DNA of 47,978 bases from Streptomyces sp. NK15101 (GCF_020400725.1 NZ_JAINVG010000059.1:1-47978), one strand, 5' to 3'; counted from the first letter of the stretch, positions 1-8,130 are shown. Notes: generated from the letters alone by a model not told the origin. A program made the numbers and translations.

Positions 1-165
1 AACGCGCCGACCCTGAAGGACATCCCCGGCACCCTCTTCCTCGCCGGCGGCGCCCCGGTGACCGCCAAGGGCGCCCCGATCGCGGGCATCGGCGTCGCCG
101 GCGCCCCCTCGGGCGACCTCGACGAGAAGTTCGCCCAGGCCGGCGTCGCCGCCCTCGCGAACTGA
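1..165 (+). CDS. HbpS/GlcG-like (DUF336) protein, C-terminal fragment
   Basis: An open frame enters from the left edge and stops with TGA at 163-165. The visible 54 residues contain a Gly-Gly-Ala-Pro-Val turn, then GIGVAGAPSGDLDEKFAQAG, which is the conserved C-terminal signature of the HbpS/GlcG (DUF336) family. Members of this family in Streptomyces are secreted haem-binding proteins or cofactor-binding proteins of unknown role. The N-terminus, and therefore any signal peptide, lies outside the window, so location in the cell and the precise subfamily cannot be decided. A strong terminator follows directly. Confidence 0.75.
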   Translation, partial: NAPTLKDIPGTLFLAGGAPVTAKGAPIAGIGVAGAPSGDLDEKFAQAGVAALAN

Positions 166-180
166 CGTCCCCCAGCTGGT

Positions 181-226
181 GGTGGCGCCCGGATCCCCCG
201 CCGGGCGCCACCGCCTTTTTTCGTTT
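181..226 (+). terminator. Intrinsic terminator after the HbpS-like gene
   Basis: A perfect 12-bp stem (GGTGGCGCCCGG at 181-192 with its complement at 201-212) has an 8-nt loop. It is followed by TTTTTT at 216-221 and a second T run, a classical rho-independent terminator. Confidence 0.9.
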
Positions 227-247
227 TTGACCTTTTAAGATCGGTAC

Positions 248-1639
248 GTGTCACAGCGCAGCCGGACCGGAGCCCTCGCCCTCGCCGCCCTCGTACTGCT
301 GACGGGCGGCTGCACCGCGGTCGCCGACGGCGTCAGGGGCACCCCCGGGGCCGCCGGGCTGCGCGACCCGTACTTCCCGAAGCTCGGCAACGGCGGCTAC
401 GACGTCGGGCACTACGGCCTCACCCTCGCCTACGACCCGGCCTCCGGCCGCCTCGACGGCACCGCCGAGATCACCGCCCGCGCCACCCAGGACCTCAGCG
501 CCTTCAACCTCGACCTCGCCGGCCTCACCGTGCGCGGCGCGACCGTCGACGGCGCCCCCGCCGCGTACAACCGGGCCGGGAACGAGCTGACCCTCCGCCC
601 CCGCGAGGAGCTCTCCGAAGGGACGGAGTTCCGGGCCACCGTCCGCTACTCGGGCGTGCCCCGGGCGATCACGGACGCCGACGGCTCCAAGGAGGGCTGG
701 CTGCGCAAGGCGGGCGGGGCGGTCGCCCTCGGGGAACCCACCGGCTCCATGACCTGGTTCCCCGGCAACCACCACCCCTCCGACAAGGCCTCCTACGACC
801 TCACGCTCACCGTCCCCGCCGGGGTCGACGGCTTCTCCAACGGCGTCAGGACCGCGCGGCGGACCGGGCCGGACGGGCGCGTCACCACCGTGTGGAGCAC
901 GCCCGAGCCGATGGCGAGCTACCTCGCGATGGTCGCGATCGGCCGGTACGAGACGGGGACGGCGACCGCGCTCGGCACCGTGCCCGTCCTGACCGCCGCC
1001 GAGCCGCCCGTCGCGGCGGGCAGCGCCGCGCTGCGGGGCGAGATCCCCAAGATCCTCGCCCGCCAGGTGAAACGCTTCGGCCCGTACCCCTTCTCCGCCG
1101 CCGGGGCCGTCGTCACCCAGAACGGGAACCTCGACTACGCCCTGGAGACCCAGACCCGGCCCGTCTTCCCGGTCGCCTCCTTCGACCGGACGACCCTCGT
1201 CCACGAGCAGGCCCACCAGTGGTTCGGGAACTCGGTCACGCCCGAGAGCTGGCGGGACATCTGGCTGAACGAGGGCTTCGCGACCTACGCGGAGTGGCTG
1301 TACTCGGAGCAGTACGAGCACGTGCCCGCGCGGACCCGCTTCGAGCGGGCCTTCGCCCAGGACGTGAACTGGGCCTTCCCGCCGGCCGCCCCGCCCGCCG
1401 CCGAGAACCTCTTCGACCCGCCCGTGTACCAGCGGGGCGCGATGGTCCTGCACAAACTGCGCGAGACGGTCGGCGACCGCGTCTTCGACGAGATCCTGCG
1501 CGGCTGGGCCGCGAAGCACCGTCACGCCAACGTCACCACGGACGACTTCACGGCCTACGCGGAGAGCGTGGCGGGCCGCGACCTCGGCTCACTGTGGGAC
1601 GTCTGGCTGTACGGCGACGGAAGACCGAAGCGGCCCTAG
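248..1639 (+). CDS. M1 family zinc metallopeptidase, predicted lipoprotein
   Basis: The 463-residue protein starts with a short positive n-region, a hydrophobic stretch and LLTGGC, a plausible lipobox that would put it on the outer face of the membrane. An aminopeptidase-N-like N-terminal beta domain is followed by the gluzincin core. The zinc motif is HEQAH at residues 319-323, and the third ligand Glu342 lies in NEGFA, with the spacing expected for M1. The exopeptidase GAMEN loop is replaced by YALETQ. This is seen in short actinobacterial M1 homologues, so substrate preference is uncertain. At about 460 residues it lacks the long C-terminal helical domain of full-size aminopeptidase N. Start is GTG with a weak ribosome site. 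Its stop overlaps the stop of the convergent GNAT gene in one CTAG. Confidence 0.88.
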   Translation: MSQRSRTGALALAALVLLTGGCTAVADGVRGTPGAAGLRDPYFPKLGNGGYDVGHYGLTLAYDPASGRLDGTAEITARATQDLSAFNLDLAGLTVRGATVDGAPAAYNRAGNELTLRPREELSEGTEFRATVRYSGVPRAITDADGSKEGWLRKAGGAVALGEPTGSMTWFPGNHHPSDKASYDLTLTVPAGVDGFSNGVRTARRTGPDGRVTTVWSTPEPMASYLAMVAIGRYETGTATALGTVPVLTAAEPPVAAGSAALRGEIPKILARQVKRFGPYPFSAAGAVVTQNGNLDYALETQTRPVFPVASFDRTTLVHEQAHQWFGNSVTPESWRDIWLNEGFATYAEWLYSEQYEHVPARTRFERAFAQDVNWAFPPAAPPAAENLFDPPVYQRGAMVLHKLRETVGDRVFDEILRGWAAKHRHANVTTDDFTAYAESVAGRDLGSLWDVWLYGDGRPKRP

Positions 1640-2151
1640 GCCAGGGCCTTCCGCATCACGACGCACGGGCGGCCGTGGGCGAGGTCGGGGCGGCGGGCCG
1701 TCTCCTCGTAGCCGAGGGAGGTCCAGAAGGCCAGCGCCTTCGGGTTGTTCTCCAGGACGGCGAGCCGCAGCCCGGTGCGGCCCTCGGCGCGGAAGCCGGT
1801 CTCGACGTACGCGGCGAGCCGGCGGCCGTACCCGGCGCGCTGCGCGTCGGCGTGGACCATCAGCAGGCCGAGCCACGGGTCGGTCTGGAGCGGGTCGGGA
1901 TGGCGGCCGAGCGTGATGGCCACGGCGACGAGCCGCCCCTCGGCACGGGCGAGGAGCACCTCGGCCGTCGGCTGCGCGAGTTCGTCGGCGAGGGCGGCGG
2001 CGACCTGCTCGGGCCGGATGTCGCCGGGATCGGGGAAGTCGCCGCTGAGCTGCTGGAACTCCTGGTTCGACGCGTACAGCGCGGTGAGTTCGGTGAGCAG
2101 CGGCCCGGGGAGGGCGTGCGCTTCCGTGTGCGGGAGGGCTTCGACGATCAC
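1636..2151 (-). CDS. GNAT family N-acetyltransferase
   Basis: A 171-residue single-domain protein with the GNAT fold. The acetyl-CoA pyrophosphate loop is QRAGYGRRL in the middle of the protein, preceded by the beta4 strand LGLLMVHADA. It is followed by LRLAVLENNPKALAFWTSLGY, the usual motif B with Asn and Phe/Tyr near the C-terminus. The substrate cannot be predicted. It starts with GTG and its TAG stop shares the CTAG at 1636-1639 with the convergent peptidase gene. It is separated from the upstream terD gene on the same strand by a stem-loop, so it is probably a separate transcript. Confidence 0.85.
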   Translation of the reverse strand: MIVEALPHTEAHALPGPLLTELTALYASNQEFQQLSGDFPDPGDIRPEQVAAALADELAQPTAEVLLARAEGRLVAVAITLGRHPDPLQTDPWLGLLMVHADAQRAGYGRRLAAYVETGFRAEGRTGLRLAVLENNPKALAFWTSLGYEETARRPDLAHGRPCVVMRKALA

Positions 2152-2164
2152 GCGGGAAAGGGTA

Positions 2165-2192
2165 GGGCCCCGGCGGGATTCCGCCGGGGCCC
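2165..2192 (-). terminator. Stem-loop downstream of terD
   Basis: A perfect 12-bp GC stem (2165-2176 with 2181-2192) has a GATT loop. It lies about 20 nt after the terD stop on the minus strand and is followed by a weak T-rich stretch (TACCCTTT). It is likely a terminator of the L-shaped GC-rich kind common in Streptomyces. Confidence 0.7.
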
Positions 2193-2211
2193 CACTGGTG
2201 CGTGGCGTCCG

Positions 2212-2787
2212 TCAGAGGTTGACGCCGAAGTCGCGGGCGATGCCCTCCAGGCCCGAGGCGTAGCCCTGGCCGACGGCGCGGAACTTCCACTCGGCGCCGT
2301 TGCGGTACAGCTCGCCGAAGATCATGGCCGTCTCGACGGCGGCGTCCTCGGAGAGGTCGTAGCGGGCGATCTCGGTGCCGCCGGCCTGGTTCACGATGCG
2401 GATGTACGCGTTGCGCACCTGGCCGAAGTTCTGCGAGCGGGACACCGCGTCGTAGATGGAGACCGGGAAGACGATCTTGTCGACGTTGGCCGGGAGGGCC
2501 GCGAGGTTGACGTTGATCTGCTCGTCGTCGCCGCCGCCCTCGCCGGTGCGGTTGTCACCGGTGTGCACGATGGTCTGGTCCGGCGTCGACTTGTTGTTGA
2601 AGAAGACGAAGTGGGCGTCCGAGGCGACCCGGCCGGCGGCGTCCACGCCGATCGCGGAGGCGTCCAGGTCGAAGTCGGTGCCGGTCGTGGTGCGGACGTC
2701 CCAGCCGAGGCCCACGGTGACGGCGGTGAGGCCCGGGGCCTCCTTGGTCAGGGAGACGTTGCCGCCCTTGGACAGGCTCACAGCCAT
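2212..2787 (-). CDS. terD: TerD family tellurium-resistance/stress protein
   Basis: The 191 residues match TerD end to end: MAVSLSKGGNVSL at the start, then GLGWDVRTTTGTDFDLDASA, FFNNKSTPD, HTGDNRTGEGGGDDEQINV and a C-terminal AIIFGELYR-like segment (AMIFGELYRNGAEWKF). The acidic DFDLDAS and GDNRTGEGGGDDE loops are the calcium-binding sites of the family. TerD paralogues are abundant in Streptomyces and have been linked to tellurite and oxidative stress and to development. No other ter gene lies nearby, so this is an isolated copy. The ribosome site AAAGGGAC is well placed before ATG. Confidence 0.93.
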   Translation of the reverse strand: MAVSLSKGGNVSLTKEAPGLTAVTVGLGWDVRTTTGTDFDLDASAIGVDAAGRVASDAHFVFFNNKSTPDQTIVHTGDNRTGEGGGDDEQINVNLAALPANVDKIVFPVSIYDAVSRSQNFGQVRNAYIRIVNQAGGTEIARYDLSEDAAVETAMIFGELYRNGAEWKFRAVGQGYASGLEGIARDFGVNL

Positions 2788-2929
2788 GGAAAGTCCCTTT
2801 CATCGTTCTGTCGTCGCCTGGAGAAACGCGGTTCGGCCGCCGGCGGTTCCCGCCGTCTCCAACGCGCGCGTGCCGCGTGGGGCGGCGTGCGCGAAAACAG
2901 GATGACTCCTTCCCGCCCCTCCGGGGAAC

Positions 2930-3367
2930 ATGGAGGGCATGTCCGGTCCGTATCCCATCCGCGGCTCCGTCTCGCTGCCCGAGGCCGAGCTCCAGTGGCG
3001 TTTCTCGCGGTCGTCGGGGCCGGGCGGACAGCACGTGAACACCAGCGACTCGCAGGTGGAGCTGCGTTTCGACCTCGCGGCCACCGACGCGCTCCCCGAG
3101 GTGTGGAAGGCCCGCGCCCTGGAGCGGCTCGCCTCCCGCCTGGTCAACGGCGTCGTGACGGTCCGCGCCTCGGAGCACCGCTCCCAGTGGCGCAACCGCG
3201 AGACGGCGGCGGTCCGCCTCGCCGCGCTCCTCGCCGAGGCGACGGCCCCGCCGCCGAAGCCCCGCCGGCCGACGAAGATCCCGCGCGGGATCAACGAGCG
3301 GCGGCTGCGCGAGAAGAAGCAGCGCTCGGAGACCAAGCGCATCCGGCAGTCCCGCGACTGGGGCTGA
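2930..3367 (+). CDS. arfB: ArfB/YaeJ-like peptidyl-tRNA hydrolase (RF-1 domain)
   Basis: A 145-residue protein with the class I release-factor catalytic loop SSGPGGQHVNTSDSQVEL; the GGQ at about residues 32-34 is the hydrolytic motif. It lacks codon-recognition domains and ends in a long basic tail (KPRRPTKIPRGINERRLREK... KRIRQSRDWG), as in ArfB, where the tail enters the empty mRNA channel of stalled ribosomes. It should therefore rescue non-stop ribosomes. Two ATG codons are possible (2930 and 2939). A GGAGGG lies between them, too close to the second, so the start is not settled. Confidence 0.9.
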   Translation: MEGMSGPYPIRGSVSLPEAELQWRFSRSSGPGGQHVNTSDSQVELRFDLAATDALPEVWKARALERLASRLVNGVVTVRASEHRSQWRNRETAAVRLAALLAEATAPPPKPRRPTKIPRGINERRLREKKQRSETKRIRQSRDWG

Positions 3368-3457
3368 CGGGGGTCCGCGGCCGAGCCGCGACCCGGACCG
3401 GCGCGGAGCCCACGGCCCGGACCGGTGCTCGGCCGTGGAGCCTCCGGTCCCCGGGCC

Positions 3458-4021
3458 TCACCCGAGCCGGCGGTACTTCCCCTGGTAGTACGTCAGCGGC
3501 CCGCCGCCTCCCAGGGGCAGCCCGACCGACAGGACCCGGCCCACCACCAGCGTGTGGTCGCCGGCCAGGACACGGTTCTCCGTGCGGCACTCCAGGACCG
3601 CGAGCGCGCCGTCCAGGAGCGGGGCGCCGCTCTCCTCCCCGCGCGCGTACGGCAGGTCGGCGAAGAGGAGCCGGTCGCTGACCCGGTTCTTCATGGCGAA
3701 GCGCCCGGCGACGTGCCGCTGGTCCTCGGCGAGGATCGACACCGCCCAGACCGGGACGTCGGCGAGCAGGTCGTCCATGCGGGAGCCGTTGCGGAGGCTG
3801 ACGAGGACCAGGGGCGGGTCGAGGGAGACCGAGATGAAGGCCGTGGCCGTCATGCCGACGTCCTCGCCGCGCGGGCCGTCGTCGGGGTCGTGCGCGGTCA
3901 CCAGGACCACGCCCGCAGCGAGGCGGGCCATCGCCGCCCGGAACTCGTCGTTGCTCACTCCCTCAGCATGAGGGATGGCGAGATCGGACACGGGGGGCGA
4001 GGAGGGGATTCTCTGGAGCAC
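3458..4021 (-). CDS. Flavin reductase family protein
   Basis: A 187-residue protein of the flavin-reductase-like FMN-binding split-barrel family. It has FRAAMARLAAGVVLVTA, then GMTATAFISVSLDPPLVLVSL, the typical flavin-contact segment, and a C-terminal HTLVVGRVLSV...LTYYQGKYRRLG. Such proteins supply FMNH2 to a partner monooxygenase or act as NAD(P)H:flavin oxidoreductases, but no partner is adjacent. The start may be GTG at 4021 or an internal GTG at 3958 preceded by GAGGGA; both are weakly supported. It is divergent from the cyclase gene, and the shared intergenic region carries three palindromes. Confidence 0.85.
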   Translation of the reverse strand: MLQRIPSSPPVSDLAIPHAEGVSNDEFRAAMARLAAGVVLVTAHDPDDGPRGEDVGMTATAFISVSLDPPLVLVSLRNGSRMDDLLADVPVWAVSILAEDQRHVAGRFAMKNRVSDRLLFADLPYARGEESGAPLLDGALAVLECRTENRVLAGDHTLVVGRVLSVGLPLGGGGPLTYYQGKYRRLG

Positions 4022-4087
4022 ACCCGCACGCTAGCCCCGCCCTCCGCGCCCCGCATCGGGCCGGGGGACCAGCCGGGCACGGCCGCG

Positions 4088-4155
4088 GGACCTAGGTCCT
4101 GGCATATGCCGCAGGGCGGCAGGACCCGCCACGAGCTGCTGTGACTTGAGTCACA
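4088..4155. promoter_or_regulatory. Three palindromes in the divergent flavin reductase/cdgB intergenic region
   Basis: Between the two divergent genes lie GGACCTAGGTCC (4088-4099, perfect), GGCATATGCC (4101-4110, perfect) and TGTGACttgaGTCACA (4140-4155, perfect arms). The last has the layout of a CRP-type site (TGTGA-N6-TCACA). Its inner part TGAC-N4-GTCA also resembles a BldD box with the spacer one base short. These are likely operator sites; which regulators bind is inference. Confidence 0.5.
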
Positions 4156-4281
4156 GAGGGCAGTATTTGCTGACCCTGTGTACCGGGTGCGCAGCTCGCT
4201 GTGATTCAGTGGCGGTGACAGTGCAGTACGAAGCCGATGAGAACCCTGGAGTTGCTGTCGAGGTCTCGGGGAGAGCGAGCG

Positions 4282-6048
4282 ATGGAGACCGAGTCGGAGC
4301 CTTATGTCCGTCTCTCGACCCTGCGGCAGCTGCATCAGGTCGTGGCGGACCTCAACACTGCCCGGAGCCTGGCGGACACCCTGCAGACCGTCGCCGACGG
4401 TGTCGTCGCCGGTCTCAACTACGAGCTGGCCTGCGTCAACCTCGTCCGTCCCGACGGTGACCTCGTCGTCGCCGCCTTCGCCGGAAGCTCCGCCGCGGAG
4501 GCCCTGATCACCGGTCGCGTCGGCTCCCGCTCCTCCTGGGACCGCCGCCTCTCCATGGGCGTCTCCTGGGGCGACCTGCGGTTCATCCCGCACACCGAGG
4601 GCTGGGTCCTCATGGAGGACGACGTCCCCCAGTGGCACACCGACGGCCCCGCGCCCCGCTTCGAGGACGAGTGGCACCCGCACGACCGCCTCTACGCCCC
4701 GATGTACGCCCCCACGCTCGGCTCCGCCCGCACGGGGGGAGCGCCGTCCGGCTCCGGCCGTGAGCTCCTCGGCGTCATATCCGTCGACCGCCCGCGCAAC
4801 GGCCGGCACCCCGGCCCCTGGGGCCAGGAGGCGCTCCAGATGTACGCCTCGCAGTCGGCGATCGCCATCAGCAACGCCCGCCTCCGCTCCAACATGCAGC
4901 GCGCCCTGGTCCGCCTGGAGCGCGAGCAGCAGGCCCTGCGGGCCAGCGAGGAGTCCTTCCGGCAGGCCTTCGAGTACGCCCCCTCCGGCATGGCCATCGC
5001 CGAGATGGGCGGCGACCAGCACGGCCGGCTGCTGCGCACCAACGACGCCCTGTGCCGGCTCCTCGGCCGGCCCGCCTCCGTCATGCGCCGCTACTCCTTC
5101 GCGGACCTCGTCCACCCCGAGGACATCGGGACGCTGCTCCGCACCTCCGCCGAGGGCGGCCGGGCCGAGCTGCGGCTCGCACGGCGGGACGGCACCTACG
5201 TCTGGGTCTCCCTGCGGAACTCGGTGGTCGCCGACACCGCCGACGGCCCCCGCTTCCTCCTCACCCACGTCGAGGACATCGAGGAGCGCAAGCGGCACGA
5301 GCTCCAGCTCGCCCACCGCGCCTCGCACGACGCCCTCACCGGCCTCCCCAACAGCGCCGAGCTGCGCTCCCGGCTCTCCGCCCGGCTCTGCGAGCGCCCG
5401 TCGGCGCCGGGGGACGAGGCGGCGTACGGCGGCGGGTACGACTCGCGGCGGGACGGCGGCTACGGGACGGGCCACGGCAGCGGCGGCTACGAGCCCTCCT
5501 ACGACCTCTCGTACGACGCGGGCCACGAGCCGCAGCCGTACGAGCACGAGCACGAGCACGGCTTCGGCTTCGAGCCGGCGGGCGGCTCCGGGGCGTACGA
5601 CCACCACGTCCACATCGTCGCGCCCACGGGCGGCGAGACCGACGACGGGACCAAGGGGCTCGCGGTCCTCTTCTGCGACCTCGACGGCTTCAAGTCGATC
5701 AACGACCGCTTCGGGCACCACACCGGCGACGCCGTCCTCATCGAGGTCGCGCGCCGGCTCACCACCGGCGTGCGGGACGGCGACACCGTCGCCCGGCTCG
5801 GCGGTGACGAGTTCGTCGTCCTCGCCGACGGCCTCGGCGCCGCCGACGCCGCCGACCTGGCCGTGCGCCTGCGCAACGCGATCATCCCGCCGATCCGGGT
5901 GGACGGGCGGGCGGTCCGTGTCGGGGCGAGTTTCGGCATCGGCTGGGCCGAGTGCGGGATGACCGTGGAAGAGGTCCTGAACTCGGCCGACCAGCGGATG
6001 TACGTGGAGAAACGCTCCCGCGCCAAGGTCCACCGACGGGCGGGCTGA
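4282..6048 (+). CDS. cdgB: GAF-PAS-GGDEF diguanylate cyclase, CdgB-like
   Basis: Soluble 588-residue protein starting METESEPYVRL; this ATG is preded by GGGGAGAG at good spacing, while an upstream in-frame ATG at 4237 is less well supported. Order: GAF domain (about 20-190), PAS/PAC (about 220-335), then GGDEF. The active-site GGDEF is intact at residues 507-511, and an RxxD inhibitory site (RDGD) precedes it at the usual distance, so an active, product-inhibited cyclase making c-di-GMP is expected. From memory, the architecture and N-terminus match S. coelicolor CdgB (SCO4281), a BldD target affecting development. Odd point: about 80 residues rich in Gly, Tyr, His and Glu (about 373-452) split the GGDEF domain between its first helix and the LFCDLDGFKSIND strand. 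Confidence 0.9.
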   Translation: METESEPYVRLSTLRQLHQVVADLNTARSLADTLQTVADGVVAGLNYELACVNLVRPDGDLVVAAFAGSSAAEALITGRVGSRSSWDRRLSMGVSWGDLRFIPHTEGWVLMEDDVPQWHTDGPAPRFEDEWHPHDRLYAPMYAPTLGSARTGGAPSGSGRELLGVISVDRPRNGRHPGPWGQEALQMYASQSAIAISNARLRSNMQRALVRLEREQQALRASEESFRQAFEYAPSGMAIAEMGGDQHGRLLRTNDALCRLLGRPASVMRRYSFADLVHPEDIGTLLRTSAEGGRAELRLARRDGTYVWVSLRNSVVADTADGPRFLLTHVEDIEERKRHELQLAHRASHDALTGLPNSAELRSRLSARLCERPSAPGDEAAYGGGYDSRRDGGYGTGHGSGGYEPSYDLSYDAGHEPQPYEHEHEHGFGFEPAGGSGAYDHHVHIVAPTGGETDDGTKGLAVLFCDLDGFKSINDRFGHHTGDAVLIEVARRLTTGVRDGDTVARLGGDEFVVLADGLGAADAADLAVRLRNAIIPPIRVDGRAVRVGASFGIGWAECGMTVEEVLNSADQRMYVEKRSRAKVHRRAG

Positions 6049-6074
6049 GCCGCGCGCTGGTCCGTTCGGGGTAG

Positions 6075-6103
6075 GCTCGCCAGGTCGGCGACGGCTGGCG
6101 AGC
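6075..6103 (+). repeat. 9-bp inverted repeat in the leader of the CBM35-like gene
   Basis: GCTCGCCAG (6075-6083) and its perfect complement (6095-6103) flank an 11-nt loop. They end immediately before the ribosome-site region of the downstream gene. It could be an mRNA hairpin or the end of the cdgB transcript; no T run follows. Confidence 0.55.
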
Positions 6104-6121
6104 ATGGAGAGGATGACCCGG

Positions 6122-7087
6122 ATGGCTGCCGGTAACGACGGCGCGAACAAGCCCGAGGACGACGATCCGTTCGGCTACCTGTACGCGGACGGCCAGGCAG
6201 CGGGCGCCCAGCCTCCGCAGGGCGGCGGCTACGGCTACCCCGGCCCCGCCCCCGCCCAGCCGGGCGTGCCCCGGACCTCGTACAACCAGGTCAGGACGGT
6301 CGGTGAGCGCCAGTACGGCCACCACCAGCAGCAGGCGTACGTGCCGCCGCAGCAGCAGGCCCCGTACGGCCAGCCGCAGGCGCAGTACGCGGCGCCCGAG
6401 ACGTACGGCGCCCAGCCGCAGACCCGCGCGATCCCGGCCCAGCGCGGCGGCGGCTCCGGCCGCGGCCCCAACACCAAGGGCCTCCTGATCGGTGCGGTCG
6501 CCGTCGTGGCGGTCGTGGTGGTCGGCATCGCGGCGGCCCTGATCACGAATTCGGGCAACGAGGAGAACAAGGACCCCCAGGCCGGCGGCAACACCCCGAC
6601 GACCGCCCCGTCCCAGGTCTCCGAGACGCCGAGCAGCGAGCCGAGTGCCGAGAAGACCCCGGAGGAGCTGCCGAAGCAGGACGCGGCGACGCTGACGCTG
6701 GGCGGGTCGGCGACGACGGAGACCACGGTGAAGGGCGCGAAGGGCACGAACGGTGCCTACGTGGCCTTCAACGGGGTGGGCGGCTCCGCGAGCTGGTCGG
6801 TCGACGTGCCGGACACCGGCGAGTACACGCTCCGCATCACGTACAGCGTGCCCGGCAAGGACGCCAAGACGTCCCTGACGGTCAACGGCGAGTCGCCCCG
6901 CGAGATCAGGATGAGCAACTTCGCGAAGGCCGCCGAGGGCGACTGGGAGAAGGGCTGGACGTACACGTACTCGTACGTGAACCTCAACAAGGGCGCGAAC
7001 GCGCTCAAGATCTCCTGCGAGGCGGGGGACCAGTGCGAGGCGATCCTCGACCAGGTCTACCTGGAGGCCGGGCACACCGGTAACTGA
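6122..7087 (+). CDS. Membrane-anchored protein with CBM35-like extracellular domain
   Basis: About 321 residues. An acidic start (GANKPEDDDPFGYLYADG) is followed by a Pro/Gln/Tyr-rich cytoplasmic region. One transmembrane helix follows at about 119-142 (GLLIGAVAVVAVVVVGIAAALI), then a Thr/Ser/Glu-rich linker and a C-terminal beta-sandwich (GGSASWSVDVPDTGEYTLRI to AILDQVYLE) that resembles carbohydrate-binding module 35. It probably binds cell-wall or extracellular glycan; no catalytic domain is present. I chose ATG 6122 because GGAGAGG (6106-6112) is 9 nt upstream; ATG codons at 6104 and 6113 have no usable ribosome site. It follows cdgB on the same strand. Confidence 0.8.
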   Translation: MAAGNDGANKPEDDDPFGYLYADGQAAGAQPPQGGGYGYPGPAPAQPGVPRTSYNQVRTVGERQYGHHQQQAYVPPQQQAPYGQPQAQYAAPETYGAQPQTRAIPAQRGGGSGRGPNTKGLLIGAVAVVAVVVVGIAAALITNSGNEENKDPQAGGNTPTTAPSQVSETPSSEPSAEKTPEELPKQDAATLTLGGSATTETTVKGAKGTNGAYVAFNGVGGSASWSVDVPDTGEYTLRITYSVPGKDAKTSLTVNGESPREIRMSNFAKAAEGDWEKGWTYTYSYVNLNKGANALKISCEAGDQCEAILDQVYLEAGHTGN

Positions 7088-7098
7088 CGCCGGGGGCC

Positions 7099-8019
7099 CT
7101 ACGGGGTCTCCTCGACCACCTTCACCCGCGTCAGCAGCTCCTCGTACGCCGTCGCGTCGAACTCGCCGGCCACCGGGGAGAGCACCGTCGCCGCCGAGAG
7201 GGCGACCGCACGGGTGAGGCGCTCGGGCCAGGGGGTCCCGTCGACCAGGCCCGAGAGGAGGCCGGCGACGGCGGAGTCGCCCGCGCCCGTGGGGTTGCCC
7301 TTCACGGCGGCGGGCGGGGTCGCGCGCCAGACGCCCTCGGGGGTGGCGGCGAGCATGCCCTCGGGGCCGTGCGAGGAGACCACCGCGCGGGCGCCCCGGC
7401 GGCGGGCGTCGCGGGTGGCCCGGTGCGGTTCGCGGGCGCCGGTGAGCTGGGCGAGTTCCTCGGCGTTGGGCTTGACCAGGTCGGGGCGGGCGGCGATGCC
7501 GCGCCGGAGGGGCTCGCCGCTGGTGTCCAGGAGGACGGGGACGCCGGCCGTCCTGGCGAGGCGGACGAGTTCCGCGTACGCGCCGACGTGGATGCCCGGC
7601 GGGAGGCTGCCGCAGAGGGCGACCGCGCGGGCTCCGTCGAGGAGCGCCGTGAAGCGGGTGCGGAAGGCGGTCCACTCGGCGGCGGTGACGGTCGGACCCG
7701 GTTCGTTGAGCTGGGTGGTGTCCCCGCTCGCGGTGTCGACGACCGCGACCGTGCGGCGGGTGGGGCCGGCGGTCTCGACGAGTTCGTCCCGTACGGGCGT
7801 CGGCGCGAGCTGGTCCCGCAGCGTCGCGCCGGTGGCGCCGCCCGCGAAGCCGGTGGCGACCGTCTCGTACCCGAGGGCGGCGAGGACGCGGGCGACGTTG
7901 AGTCCCTTGCCGCCGGGCCGCTCGATGACCTGGGTGACCCGGTGGGAGGCGTGCGGGGTGAGGGCGGGGACCCGGTAGGTGAGGTCCAGCGCCGTGTTGA
8001 GGGTGACCGTGAGGATCAC
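7099..8019 (-). CDS. PfkB-family sugar-phosphate kinase (1-phosphofructokinase/tagatose-6-P kinase type)
   Basis: A 306-residue ribokinase-fold kinase starting MILTVTLNTALDLTY, the typical start of the FruK/LacC subfamily. The substrate-side motif is RPGGKGLNVARVLAALG. The C-terminal catalytic and anion-hole motif is NPTGAGDSAVAGLL, with the Asp as base. GTG at 8019 is preferred over a longer frame because the conserved beta1 starts there. It lies downstream of nagK-nagA on the same strand but behind a hairpin, so it is probably a separate unit, although the position suggests amino-sugar or hexose-phosphate metabolism. The exact substrate is unresolved. Confidence 0.85.
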   Translation of the reverse strand: MILTVTLNTALDLTYRVPALTPHASHRVTQVIERPGGKGLNVARVLAALGYETVATGFAGGATGATLRDQLAPTPVRDELVETAGPTRRTVAVVDTASGDTTQLNEPGPTVTAAEWTAFRTRFTALLDGARAVALCGSLPPGIHVGAYAELVRLARTAGVPVLLDTSGEPLRRGIAARPDLVKPNAEELAQLTGAREPHRATRDARRRGARAVVSSHGPEGMLAATPEGVWRATPPAAVKGNPTGAGDSAVAGLLSGLVDGTPWPERLTRAVALSAATVLSPVAGEFDATAYEELLTRVKVVEETP

Positions 8020-8091
8020 GACCTGTCCGCCCCCCGTACTCGGTGTGAAGTCCTGCGGAACGTGCGTTCCGACGGGCACCGATCATGCCAA

Positions 8092-8130
8092 AGGAAAGGC
8101 GGTTGGCCCAGAGCCGCGGTCAACCGCCTT
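8092..8130 (-). terminator. Terminator downstream of nagA
   Basis: A perfect 10-bp stem (AAGGCGGTTG at 8096-8105 with CAACCGCCTT at 8121-8130) has a 15-nt loop. Read on the minus strand it is followed by a T-rich run (TTTCCTTT). It separates nagKA from the PfkB kinase gene. Confidence 0.75.

Noticed and set aside
892..3681. Very long open frame of 929 codons on the plus strand
   Set aside because: Arg/Pro/Gly-rich shadow frame running across the M1, GNAT (antisense), TerD (antisense) and ArfB genes; no family signature.
4141..4154. Perfect BldD box at GTGACttgaGTCAC
   Set aside because: The spacer between the AC and GT pairs is 4, while the BldD consensus has 5; kept only as a palindrome of unknown regulator.
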